A stretch of DNA of 32,441 nucleotides. Source: an uncultured cyanobacterium (GTDB taxonomy: Bacteria; Cyanobacteriota; Vampirovibrionia; Gastranaerophilales; Gastranaerophilaceae). The position numbers and the translations under genes are program-made. Every line of letters starts with the position of its first letter. Position 1 is the first letter of the stretch. The stretch is from positions 1-32,441 of the forward strand of contig CABUXT010000028.1 of NCBI GenBank assembly GCA_902495705.1, written 5' to 3'. This document shows, one piece after another, positions 7,451 to 15,121 of the stretch. The notes under the pieces are model-generated. The model had not been told where the DNA came from. It worked only from the letters and a program-made list of their open reading frames with translations, and did no database searches.

Positions 7451-9115
7451 TTACTTGTTCAATGTTTCATCTGTCGACTTTTCTTCCGTCAAAAAATTGT
7501 TCGCGTTTTCAATTCCGTATTGCTCCATTGCAAATTTGAAACACTCAAGCCAATCAATACGATTTGCGACCGTCTCAATTTTCAAAAACGATTGAAGGAC
7601 TTCAAACAACTCTTTTAACTTTGCTTTGCGCTCAAAAGAGGCTTTTCTGTCTCCATAGCGGTAAACATAATTTGAATTGCGGATTTTGTCATCAATTTCA
7701 ACGAGGTACAAATGTCCGCGGTCATTTGCCAAAACTGATTCTTTTCCGAGTTTGAAGTTTGAAATCAGTTCTGCCGTTTTTTCAACCATTGGAACAATGA
7801 CTTTGCGATTTATGGATTCCAAAATCATATTTAATCGTGCCTCTTGACCGCCGACAGAATAATTTAGTTCCGTTGCCGTGCGCTGTGATTCTTGGATATT
7901 TCCTGCCATATTTTTGAAAATTCCTGTTGCACTTTCGATTGTGGATTTGAAATAATTCAAAAAATCCCAGCCTTGCATAGCTTTGTCAAAAGAAATTTGT
8001 GTCGGAGCAGATGTCATAAGAGTTGCATCATATTCGATGATTTTTCCGGGGCGCACGTCCTGTTCCCCTTTAAAACATCCTTTTGGTGCAAGATATGGCG
8101 GATTCATCATAAGGGCAAGCGCATCAAGTTGTTTGTTTAAAATTGTTGATGCAATGTTGTTTAATATCAACGCTACGCGCAGTGGCGAAATTCCTCTGCC
8201 TGTTGTCGGATTTTCGATAATGTTTGCGTGGATAAACGGATTTATCACAAATGGGTTGTCTTCGCATCTGATAATAACACTTCTGCCTGCAAGTACAATT
8301 AATTTATTTCTCAAAACGGTTCCGTCTTGAAGTTCAATATCTCCCCAGTATTCCAAAATTTCGATTTTCCCACTGTGAGATGAGGTTGAATGTACGTTTC
8401 TTCCTGATTTTTTTGCCACCACTCCTTTCAATATTTCCAGTTTTTCGGCGTTTAATAAGTTGTTAGATTTGTTTGACTTGATTTCGTCTAACGACAAATA
8501 TGTGCGGTAAATTTTTCCGCAAGAATCCCAGTTTTCTTTCTCGGTTCTATCAAATACAAAATCCTCATAATTGATAAATCTTACTCGCGCGTTGTCGTAA
8601 ATCACCTTATCTTCCACCACAAAAGATTCCTTAATCCCTTTTGTGATTTGTTCATCAAGCGTTACGGCTCTGCGAGTTCTTCGTGTTTTAGTCTCCCATC
8701 CGACAAAAAGAGTTACCTCACCTGTTTCGACAACAGAATCAATAATCTTTTCCATTTCATCTTCGATTTTCATTGATTCAAAAGTATTAACAAGCATTGC
8801 TTTTTGTTTGTTAGCGTATTTTTGAGTTTCGTAGTCAATGCCCTCAACGTCAAACATACTGTCAGGATGAGAGTACAAATTTTGTACAATGTGTGATTTT
8901 AGGGTTTGGGCAAGCTCATAAATATCAGGGAGCTGAATTTTACAATCCCAAGCATTGACTTTTGGGATATCAGAATCATAAATTGCATATTTAACAAGCA
9001 GATTGTCTGCAATTTGTGAACTGCGTGCATCCTCGTAATAATCGTATTTTTCTGTTATTTTGCCCAGCAAATATTGTTCATCCGTATAGGACAAATTGTT
9101 GTTATCATTTTTCAT
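7451..9115 (-). CDS. Phage portal protein, 554 aa
   Basis: Dodecameric ring at the capsid vertex through which DNA is packaged and ejected. Assignment rests on overall character and length, plus the C-terminal region where a helical segment with SATGIFKNMAGN, an ES(Q)RTATEL turn and a long helix precede a clip-like tail, as in P22/podovirus-type portals, and on its place beside terL. The frame extends upstream to 9166, but the ATG at 9115 has a GAGG ribosome binding site with 5-nt spacing and starts 7 nt after the GNAT stop, which fits the packed operon, so that start is used. No truncation seen. Confidence 0.85.
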   Translation of the reverse strand: MKNDNNNLSYTDEQYLLGKITEKYDYYEDARSSQIADNLLVKYAIYDSDIPKVNAWDCKIQLPDIYELAQTLKSHIVQNLYSHPDSMFDVEGIDYETQKYANKQKAMLVNTFESMKIEDEMEKIIDSVVETGEVTLFVGWETKTRRTRRAVTLDEQITKGIKESFVVEDKVIYDNARVRFINYEDFVFDRTEKENWDSCGKIYRTYLSLDEIKSNKSNNLLNAEKLEILKGVVAKKSGRNVHSTSSHSGKIEILEYWGDIELQDGTVLRNKLIVLAGRSVIIRCEDNPFVINPFIHANIIENPTTGRGISPLRVALILNNIASTILNKQLDALALMMNPPYLAPKGCFKGEQDVRPGKIIEYDATLMTSAPTQISFDKAMQGWDFLNYFKSTIESATGIFKNMAGNIQESQRTATELNYSVGGQEARLNMILESINRKVIVPMVEKTAELISNFKLGKESVLANDRGHLYLVEIDDKIRNSNYVYRYGDRKASFERKAKLKELFEVLQSFLKIETVANRIDWLECFKFAMEQYGIENANNFLTEEKSTDETLNK

Positions 9116-9122
9116 ATTTACC

Positions 9123-9638
9123 TCATTTTTTGTAGTAATAATTTCTGTACAATCCGTAAACTTCAATATCTTGAGGTTTACCTTTGCGCAGTGTTTCTTT
9201 TTTTAAGGTCGACTCGTAAGCAAATCCGCAACTTTTTAGCAATTGTTTTACTCTAAAATTGTCAGGATAAATTTGTGCTTTGATTTTATCTAACCCAAAT
9301 TCATCAAAACATTTTTTCAAAAAGATTTTTGCACTGTATTTTGTAAAATCTCCCCAAGCGTACTTTGCAAAACAAGTTGTCAATTCTGCGCTATATAGGC
9401 GATTTTTGTTGCCGATGAAGTTATCTAAATAAACAAATCCCATCGGTTTATTATGAAAATTTGAAATCAGCCAAAAGTTTTTGGGTAAAATCTGTGGAAT
9501 TTCAAAAATATTTTTGGGTACAAGTGCAAAATCATCTTGAAAATATTTTGCGTAAGTTTTTATACAATCTCCTATAAAACAAAGTTCTTCAAGTGTTAGG
9601 GGATTTGCTGTAAAATCAACTTTTCTAAATTTGCACAT
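9123..9638 (-). CDS. GNAT-fold acetyltransferase in the packaging cluster, 171 aa
   Basis: The C-terminal half reads as a GNAT N-acetyltransferase. A beta strand and helix with FTKYSAKIFLKK precede a YPDNFRVKQLLKSCGFAYE stretch, equivalent to the N-x-(x)-S-x-x-LL-x-x-x-GF-x-x-E segment of RimJ/RimL-type enzymes, then a D-x-x-x-YGLYRN last strand. The usual Q/R-x-x-G-x-G/A acetyl-CoA loop is poorly preserved (around 'KYAWGDFTK'), so activity is uncertain. It lies between a hypothetical gene and the portal gene, an odd place for an enzyme. The target could be a capsid or host protein; nothing in the sequence tells which. AAGG lies 10 nt before the ATG. Confidence 0.7.
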   Translation of the reverse strand: MCKFRKVDFTANPLTLEELCFIGDCIKTYAKYFQDDFALVPKNIFEIPQILPKNFWLISNFHNKPMGFVYLDNFIGNKNRLYSAELTTCFAKYAWGDFTKYSAKIFLKKCFDEFGLDKIKAQIYPDNFRVKQLLKSCGFAYESTLKKETLRKGKPQDIEVYGLYRNYYYKK

Positions 9639-9643
9639 AAAAT

Positions 9644-9994
9644 TTAAGCCTTGTATTTTAAAAATTTCACAAAATTATCTCCGCAGACAAAAGAGTCAAT
9701 TTCGCCTGATAGCAATTTTTGTCTGTCAGAATTTTGTTTGCCCAAATAGCCGTCAGCTTGTAGTCCGTTTATTTTGGAAGATGTTTTGCTAACTTTATTC
9801 AAAACCTCAAATACCGTGGATTTTGAAAATAATTTGTCTTTTGGAACAAGTTTTATGTCAGTGATAATTTTGGAATTTTGACAAGATTTTTTATTTAATT
9901 CTTTTCTAAAATCTTGTTCTAATTTTGCTTTTTTGATTTTTTCATACTCTGAATCATTTAGCAAAATTTGTTCTATTTCGTTGTGTTCTTTCAT
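9644..9994 (-). CDS. Hypothetical phage protein, 116 aa
   Basis: No family recognised. Lys/Asn/Glu-rich, helical N-terminal half (about 1-50), then a shorter segment with DGYLGKQNSDRQ and a C-terminal FVCGDNFVKFLKYKA. It starts 17 nt after the TerS stop with an AAAGGT ribosome binding site and ends 5 nt before the GNAT gene, so it is certainly part of the operon. Basic charge and position next to the small terminase would suit a DNA- or terminase-associated accessory protein, but this is only context. Confidence 0.65.
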   Translation of the reverse strand: MKEHNEIEQILLNDSEYEKIKKAKLEQDFRKELNKKSCQNSKIITDIKLVPKDKLFSKSTVFEVLNKVSKTSSKINGLQADGYLGKQNSDRQKLLSGEIDSFVCGDNFVKFLKYKA

Positions 9995-10011
9995 TTTTTA
10001 CCTTTCAAATA

Positions 10012-10452
10012 TTAAATTTTTTCATCATCTAAGTTTGAAATTGTGATTATTTTTGCTTCTTGATAGTTGTTTTCGTCATTTTGTGCAGAAGAAAATCCGA
10101 GATATTTGCACAAAGATTCAAGTGCTTTTAGCCCTGCTGAAGAGTCTCTAAGTTTTCGCTTGCCTGTAAAATTTCCGTCTTTATCCGTAATGTCTTCTTC
10201 GGTTAGCGAAAACTCTGCAATTTGCAAAAGTTTTTGGATTACATATCCTTTTTGCACGCTGAGACTGTTTATTTGCAGGTTTATTTGAGATTTAATTTCG
10301 CGAATTATGTGCTCTTTTTTCAGTAATTCAGTTGCAAAATTTTTCAAATCTTTGTTTTTATAACCGGCTTTTTTAGCTGCCACTTCACTATCAAGGCTTT
10401 TTATATACTCACTTACAAACCGGTTTTGTTGTTGTGTCAGTTGGTGTTTCAT
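10012..10452 (-). CDS. terS: Phage terminase small subunit, 146 aa
   Basis: Recognises the phage DNA packaging site and regulates TerL. The N-terminal third matches the Terminase_2 pattern: LTQQQNRFVSEYIKSLDSEVAAKKAGY (shown in part), a helix-turn-helix (about 24-45), then long helices including RKLRDSSAGLKALESLCKYLGF (shown in part) for oligomerisation. Length is typical. It is separated from the adaptor gene upstream by 128 nt, the longest gap within the block, which holds promoter- and terminator-like elements, so TerS may begin a separate transcript. The Shine-Dalgarno is weak. Confidence 0.85.
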   Translation of the reverse strand: MKHQLTQQQNRFVSEYIKSLDSEVAAKKAGYKNKDLKNFATELLKKEHIIREIKSQINLQINSLSVQKGYVIQKLLQIAEFSLTEEDITDKDGNFTGKRKLRDSSAGLKALESLCKYLGFSSAQNDENNYQEAKIITISNLDDEKI

Positions 10453-10475
10453 GTCTTTACATTTCTTATCATAAT

Positions 10476-10504
10476 TTGTATTTTTGCCGAAAAATTTGTA
10501 TAAT
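10476..10504 (+). promoter_or_regulatory. Plus-strand promoter antisense to the phage operon
   Basis: -35 TTGTAT (10476-10481), a 17-bp spacer and a perfect -10 TATAAT (10499-10504), facing against all neighbouring genes. GCCGAAA (10486-10492) and TTTCGGC (10521-10527) flank the -10 as an inverted repeat, a possible operator. Confidence 0.4.
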
Positions 10505-10540
10505 ATACATGCTATTTATATTTCGGCTAGTGTAAATCTT

Positions 10541-10576
10541 AACAGGGGGGAATGAAAAGGACTTCCTGTTTTTTTT
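10541..10576 (+). terminator. Plus-strand terminator-like hairpin between TerS and adaptor
   Basis: AACAGG (10541-10546) pairs with CCTGTT (10565-10570), and an uninterrupted run of eight T follows from 10569 to 10576. With the promoter at 10476-10504 it would define a roughly 65-nt antisense RNA. Confidence 0.45.
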
Positions 10577-10580
10577 GCCC

Positions 10581-11219
10581 TTATCTCCGTGATAGGTTGA
10601 TTATTGGGGCGTTTGAAGTTGCTATTGTTGACTTTGATTTTAAGTTAGCCATGGCTTCTTTGTACATGCTCATCCAATAAGAAAACTTGAAGTATTGCGG
10701 ATTGGCTTTTAAGCGCATACAGGTGCCATAAACAAGCAATTGCTCAACAAACGGCATCGGGATGAGAGATTTGTCGGTCGAAACTTCAAAATCAGATTTT
10801 TCTTCGCCCAGTTCGTTTTGTACACAATTTTTTGTGTAGTAAATTATGTCAAGCTTTTTATCCTTGTCAAATTTTGGAAACAGTAATTTGTTATCAAAAA
10901 TTGAATACGTTTGAGATTTCGGATTGCCTGATAAAAATGGCTCAATATTTTCATCAAAGTTGTAGCGCTTTCCATCAATAAACAAATATAAAATTCTGCC
11001 ATTTATTGTGTTTAGAATTTCTGTAGAATTGGCTTTCAACTCCACTTGAGTTCGCCTCAATAAAAAATTCCAACATTCAGTCGCGCAGATTTCTTTGTTT
11101 ATGATATTCAAAATTGCAATTATTCGTTTGTGGTCATTTTTTGTCAGTTCTGAAAACGCATTAACCTGCCTATAGTTAAGCTCTAGTAAACATTTATTTA
11201 TAAGTTCTAAAAAATTCAT
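10581..11219 (-). CDS. Head-tail adaptor (gp4/gp11-like) protein, 212 aa
   Basis: Likely the connector subunit that binds below the portal in short-tailed phages. The N-terminus MNFLELINKCLLELN is the usual helical start of such proteins, followed by a middle beta region (YSIFDNKLLFPKFDKDKKLDIIY, shown in part) and a helical C-terminal domain with a conserved-looking LLVYGTCMRLK and a YKEAMANLK helix. Comparable to T7 gp11 or P22 gp4 in size and layout; which subfamily cannot be decided by eye. Strong AGGAG ribosome binding site 5 nt before the ATG. A hairpin lies in the 76-nt gap after the scaffold gene. Confidence 0.7.
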   Translation of the reverse strand: MNFLELINKCLLELNYRQVNAFSELTKNDHKRIIAILNIINKEICATECWNFLLRRTQVELKANSTEILNTINGRILYLFIDGKRYNFDENIEPFLSGNPKSQTYSIFDNKLLFPKFDKDKKLDIIYYTKNCVQNELGEEKSDFEVSTDKSLIPMPFVEQLLVYGTCMRLKANPQYFKFSYWMSMYKEAMANLKSKSTIATSNAPIINLSRR

Positions 11220-11246
11220 AAGTTCTCCTATGTTTTTGAAAATTCA

Positions 11247-11273
11247 GGCAGAAAAATTGAATATCTTTCTGCC
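11247..11273 (-). terminator. Intercistronic hairpin between scaffold and adaptor genes
   Basis: GGCAGAAA (11247-11254) and TTTCTGCC (11266-11273) form an 8-bp stem with an 11-nt loop. On the minus strand it is followed by only a short T-rich stretch, so partial termination or mRNA end protection is more likely than a full stop. Confidence 0.45.
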
Positions 11274-11295
11274 CAAATTTTTGAAATTTACGACA

Positions 11296-11907
11296 TTATT
11301 TAATTAATCCCAGTTTTACCTGTTCCATAATTGCTTTTTCGTTTTTCGTAAATTCCTCACCACTCATATTGCCGATTTCCTCACGAGTGTAAACCCTGTT
11401 AAAGCCTGTCTCAGGAGCAGAATTTTGAGCGTAAGCCGTCAATTTGCTCTTAGCCAGTGTGTTCTCGTCATTCAATGATTTCTCGTATTCGGATTTTTTC
11501 AAATATCTATCAACTGCAGATTTTTCCAACCCTTCTACAAGTTGAGCGATTTTGACCAATTCATCTTTGTCCAAATTGAGCGGTTTGAGGTAATTCAAAA
11601 TATCTCCTCTCCCTTCTGATTTGAAAAACTCAGGATGTTCTGTATTGAACATTTCAAATTGAGTTTGTTCGGGTTGAGCAGGTGCAGGTTCTTGCTGTTG
11701 CGGGGTGTACGTGTTGTTGATTTGATTTAACTTCCCAGCCAGTTGGGTCAAAAGATATTGTCCTTGTTCTTGTGTAATTAAATTTTGTTGTACAAGACCT
11801 TTCACATTTTGAACCTGTGTTGCAATTTCTTGCATTATTGAATTATAGCCGCCTTGCTGTGGACTCACGGCAAGCGATGAATTGTTGTTTGATATATTGT
11901 TTTGCAT
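11296..11907 (-). CDS. Phage scaffolding protein, 203 aa
   Basis: Assists capsid assembly and is then lost from the particle. Supported by composition and position: an Asn/Gln/Ser-rich N-terminus, a helical segment (about 20-62), a Pro/Gln linker (about 68-82, PQQQEPAPAQPEQ), and a highly charged helical C-terminal half with no Cys. This is the usual look of scaffold proteins of HK97-fold capsids. It sits next to the capsid gene but on its downstream side, with the small holin-like gene between; scaffold normally precedes capsid. The start overlaps nothing and lies 3 nt after the previous stop, with a GGGAG ribosome binding site. Confidence 0.75.
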   Translation of the reverse strand: MQNNISNNNSSLAVSPQQGGYNSIMQEIATQVQNVKGLVQQNLITQEQGQYLLTQLAGKLNQINNTYTPQQQEPAPAQPEQTQFEMFNTEHPEFFKSEGRGDILNYLKPLNLDKDELVKIAQLVEGLEKSAVDRYLKKSEYEKSLNDENTLAKSKLTAYAQNSAPETGFNRVYTREEIGNMSGEEFTKNEKAIMEQVKLGLIK

Positions 11908-11910
11908 AAG

Positions 11911-12159
11911 TTATACTCCCTCGGATTTTGGCAAAGAATTCATGTAAGCTACAGAAATTTCTACAACGTCGTCGATAAATCCTGATAACAAAATCGCTAT
12001 TATTTGTTTGAAAATTCCTGATATTGGAAGATTTTTCAAAATGTAATCTATCGCAAGTTGTTTTTTCTCTTTTCCTTTGTTTGAACCGAGTTCTGATTCT
12101 GCAACCAAAACAGCGTTCCTTGCCAATTCTTTTATTTGATTTTTTAAATTTGAAAACAT
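11911..12159 (-). CDS. Small holin-like protein (LL-H-type domain?), 82 aa
   Basis: The sequence has a helix with AVLVAESELGS, a GKGKEKKQLAIDYI segment and then a hydrophobic stretch (about 45-75) with FIDDVVEISVAYMN. This order (AE-x-x-G-x-x-x-G-x-EKK ... hydrophobic ... ID-x-x-VE-x-x-V-x-x-x-N) recalls the C-terminal region of LL-H-type phage holins, though the N-terminal membrane helix of that family is missing. If a holin, it would permeabilise the membrane for the amidase. Its place between capsid and scaffold genes is unusual for a lysis gene, so a structural role is the alternative. GGAG ribosome binding site 8 nt before the ATG. Confidence 0.5.
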   Translation of the reverse strand: MFSNLKNQIKELARNAVLVAESELGSNKGKEKKQLAIDYILKNLPISGIFKQIIAILLSGFIDDVVEISVAYMNSLPKSEGV

Positions 12160-12177
12160 CAGATATTCTCCTCAAAT

Positions 12178-13032
12178 TTATACGGCAGTTACAACCATTT
12201 TTGCCAAAGCTTTTGGCTGAACGGTTTTTGCGCCATACAAATACAAACCTCTAACTAAATCTGAGAAACTGTCTTTATCTCTCAAGCTCTCGATTTTTGC
12301 AAGTTGAGATGCGAATGTAATTGCCTCGTTTGTACCTGCAAGTACGTAGTATTTGCCATCCACATCAGTTAAATTTGTGCTGACAAGTACATCCATTCCT
12401 GCAATTCTACCGATAGAACCTTCGCGTAATGTTTCATCCGCAACTTTGTAAGCTGAAATAAATTCAGGACTTTGCAAAAGATAAGATTCAATGTTCGGAT
12501 TGATTACAACCCAAGGTTTTGTACCTGAATGTACGGCATCAGAGTTTTTCAACGCAAGTGATAATTTGACAAAATTTTCATAAATTGTTGATTTGTCTAA
12601 TGCAATTGGAGAACTTTCGCTACCGATAGTGTTTTCTTCTGAAACATTTGTGTGCATACCAAGCAAATATGAGTCTTGAACTTCTTCAATTGCTTTTTTC
12701 GCATTTGCCAAATGAGCTTCCATAATGTCTGTATTTGCTTGTACTTGCGCTACATCGTCAATTTTAAACGCGAAGAATTTCTTTTGGTCAATTACCAAAT
12801 CTTGTGATGTTGGGGTAAGTGAAGAGTATTCAATGTTATCAGATGTTAGGGTCGAAATTGTGACATCTGCAGGTGTGATAATTTTTACGGTGTCACCTTG
12901 GTTTTTAATTTCACCTTCCCAGTTGCGGTTGATACATTGCAACATAACGCAATTTTTCTCTAACATTTGACTTAACTTTTGGCTCCAAACTTGTGGAATA
13001 AAAGCTGAATACGTAGTTTTTTGTTCTGACAT
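12178..13032 (-). CDS. Major capsid protein, 284 aa
   Basis: HK97-fold coat protein by overall pattern. The N-terminus has FIPQVWSQKLSQMLEKNCV, a first strand region GDTVKIITPADVTI, and a spine-helix region with FKIDDVAQVQANTDIMEAH (parts shown). The C-terminal A-domain has KPWVVINPNIESYLL, GMDVLVSTNL and a terminal GLYLYGAKTVQPKALA. Size is normal for a small short-tailed phage capsid. It forms the icosahedral shell with the scaffold and portal. AAGGGA ribosome binding site 8 nt upstream of the ATG. The 52-nt gap to the tail gene is otherwise empty. Confidence 0.9.
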   Translation of the reverse strand: MSEQKTTYSAFIPQVWSQKLSQMLEKNCVMLQCINRNWEGEIKNQGDTVKIITPADVTISTLTSDNIEYSSLTPTSQDLVIDQKKFFAFKIDDVAQVQANTDIMEAHLANAKKAIEEVQDSYLLGMHTNVSEENTIGSESSPIALDKSTIYENFVKLSLALKNSDAVHSGTKPWVVINPNIESYLLQSPEFISAYKVADETLREGSIGRIAGMDVLVSTNLTDVDGKYYVLAGTNEAITFASQLAKIESLRDKDSFSDLVRGLYLYGAKTVQPKALAKMVVTAV

Positions 13033-13084
13033 TTTTCGTTTCCCTTTCTATTTTTTGTGTGTATACATATATGAGTGGTGATTT

Positions 13085-14605
13085 TTAATTGTCATTGTAA
13101 ATTTCCCTAAATTGAAGTCCGATAATTGCACAATTATCAACGATTTCCTCCCCTTCTACACAGAGTTGAATGGAGTAATTGCTTCCGCAAATTTCTGCTT
13201 TTTCCATCGCATTGGTCGAAATCGGCCAAACAGGAATTTCTGAGTCTCCATCATTCCAACAGTATTGAGGCTCATTTGGAGTATCTTCTCCGCTCCACAT
13301 AAAATGACTCAAATGTTTTGCAAAAATCAGTTCTTTGTCGTCTTGATATTCGCTATCAAAATCTTTATAGATAGAGAATTTGAAATTGTTGTCATAAATA
13401 TCATCAAGTACAAAGTAAAATTCATCTATCAATTTTCTGTGTAAAACATTTCCCAGTGATAAAAACGGAGATTTCCACATAAACGGAATACTTTTACCGT
13501 CAAAAGTTGTACCAAAATCTTCCAAATAGATATTTCCGATATCATCCGCCGTGTAAATTTTTGAATTAACAGTGCAGGCAGTTGTGATATTTTGAGGTAA
13601 AACTCGTTTATACCAAGCGTGATTCAGATAATCGTTTATCCAAATTGTATGAAAATATTCATCATCGACATAAGGGAAAAAGTACCAAACTTGATGTTTG
13701 TTTTGGTAATGCAATACAAACACTTCATCAAGTCTTGTTGGGTCAAAGTTTTCAAATTCAGGTGAAATGTTTCCTGAAATTTCAGAACCTAACCTTATTT
13801 GGTTCAGTTCGCCAACTTGTTCCAGTGCGTAAATTCCATTACTCATAAAATATTGCTTGTTATCAACATTGACTATGGAGTTTCTTGCACTTGCACCTTT
13901 ATCTGCGAACAATTCTATTGCAAAATCATCAGGGCTTGTTCCCGACAGCAAATAAACTCTGTCTTTTTTGTATATTGCAAGATAATCTTTGTATGTGCGC
14001 ATAGTTATGATATCAGAGGTATCTGTGTGAAAATCTTTGATATACCCTGCATCATTTTCGGTTTTGAAATCGTTATAAGTACCAAGTGCGGAATAATAGA
14101 TAGTTGAACCGTCTGAACACCAAATTCTGCCTTTATAAACAGTGACACAACTTGGATAAAATATTTCATCTTTTTGATTTTTTAAATTACATTCAACGAC
14201 ATCAAAATTATCATTATCTTTCAGGTAAAACATCTCGTCTGATTCTGTAGAAATCAAGATACCGTTTAGGAAATTGGCAAATTTTACATCTTTTCCTGTC
14301 AAAGTTTTTTCTAAAAGTTTTAACTCATTTGAGTCAAACAAATAGATATAAATTTTGCCTGAATTTGTTGTGATAACAAGTTTGAATTTGTTTTCTTTTT
14401 CGAGTTCGTGTATCCCTGTGATTTGTTCAGATTCAGGCAAACTTATCAACAATGTGTTACCTTTTTGTTTTATGATACCTTTGTTTTTGTAAATTTCGAT
14501 ATTTTTTGAATCTGTCCAAAATATTTTACTCGGATTCAAGCCAAGTTCAGTTTTGGTGGAAGATTGATTAATCCCACCTGATAAGTCAAAATAATTGATA
14601 TCCAT
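13085..14605 (-). CDS. Beta-propeller-like short-tail protein (P22 gp10 / T7 gp12 type), 506 aa
   Basis: Probable tail nozzle or stabilisation protein below the adaptor ring. Seen: an opening MDINYFDLSGGINQS typical of these tail proteins, then repeated beta-blade-like units, for example a VTVYKGRIWCSDGSTIYYS unit and a DYLAIYKKDRVYLLSGTSPDDF unit with a following GA-x-x-x-NSIV segment, and a C-terminal beta-rich domain. The order of blades and length fit gp10/gp12-like proteins, but the exact family is uncertain. The frame is open to 14809, overlapping the amidase gene; the ATG at 14605 has AGGGAG 7 nt upstream and begins 11 nt after the amidase stop, so it is the real start. Confidence 0.75.
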   Translation of the reverse strand: MDINYFDLSGGINQSSTKTELGLNPSKIFWTDSKNIEIYKNKGIIKQKGNTLLISLPESEQITGIHELEKENKFKLVITTNSGKIYIYLFDSNELKLLEKTLTGKDVKFANFLNGILISTESDEMFYLKDNDNFDVVECNLKNQKDEIFYPSCVTVYKGRIWCSDGSTIYYSALGTYNDFKTENDAGYIKDFHTDTSDIITMRTYKDYLAIYKKDRVYLLSGTSPDDFAIELFADKGASARNSIVNVDNKQYFMSNGIYALEQVGELNQIRLGSEISGNISPEFENFDPTRLDEVFVLHYQNKHQVWYFFPYVDDEYFHTIWINDYLNHAWYKRVLPQNITTACTVNSKIYTADDIGNIYLEDFGTTFDGKSIPFMWKSPFLSLGNVLHRKLIDEFYFVLDDIYDNNFKFSIYKDFDSEYQDDKELIFAKHLSHFMWSGEDTPNEPQYCWNDGDSEIPVWPISTNAMEKAEICGSNYSIQLCVEGEEIVDNCAIIGLQFREIYNDN

Positions 14606-14616
14606 ATTTTTACTCC

Positions 14617-15108
14617 CTATAATTTTTCTTTGTACCAACGGATTTTTGAACGAATAAAGTTTCCGACATCGTTTTTGCTGACCCACGAATATGGTGGCAG
14701 ATAAATGATATCTATTTTGCCAAAACTTGTAGTTTTCGGATGTGCTTGACCAAATTCGTAATGGGTAAGTACGTGTTCTTTGTCTATCGGAATATTGTAT
14801 TTTTGACAAAGGGTTGCACCAAATTTCATACAGGCTTCAAATTGCACTTTTGAAATCGGGAAATTTCCTGTATCTTTTTGATACTTAAAACCGTACATTG
14901 CGCACATACACAAACCTATTGAGCCTGTATTGCCTCCGCCTGTGTGTGCTGCATATTTGCCGTCATTACAATTGTTGTTGTCTTCCGGTGTGAATTTGCC
15001 ATTGTAGATTTTGCCATCTACATCTACCAAGTAGTGGTAATACTGTTTTTCAAATTCACTTGGGTAATACCTCCCTGCGCTCCAATGGATAATTAATCTT
15101 TTTGCCAT
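14617..15108 (-). CDS. N-acetylmuramoyl-L-alanine amidase endolysin, 163 aa
   Basis: Zinc amidase of the Amidase_2/PGRP fold that cuts between MurNAc and the stem peptide. Single catalytic domain, T7-lysozyme-sized. Visible motifs: IIHWSAG with the first zinc ligand H8, AAHTGGGNTGSIGLC (H55 region), LTHYEFG with H116, and a likely third ligand D133 in GKIDI where AmpD-type enzymes use Asp. No signal peptide and no cell-wall binding domain, so release would need a holin. It follows the HTH gene by 13 nt and precedes the tail gene, so it lies among structural genes. It could serve in lysis or as a virion-borne wall enzyme. GAGG ribosome binding site 11 nt from the ATG. Confidence 0.9.
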   Translation of the reverse strand: MAKRLIIHWSAGRYYPSEFEKQYYHYLVDVDGKIYNGKFTPEDNNNCNDGKYAAHTGGGNTGSIGLCMCAMYGFKYQKDTGNFPISKVQFEACMKFGATLCQKYNIPIDKEHVLTHYEFGQAHPKTTSFGKIDIIYLPPYSWVSKNDVGNFIRSKIRWYKEKL

Positions 15109-15121
15109 AAGTAATAAAACC

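Noticed and set aside
14606..14809. N-terminal extension of the tail protein overlapping the amidase gene
   Set aside because: The ATG at 14605 has an AGGGAG ribosome site with good spacing, and the extension is the amidase gene read in another frame.
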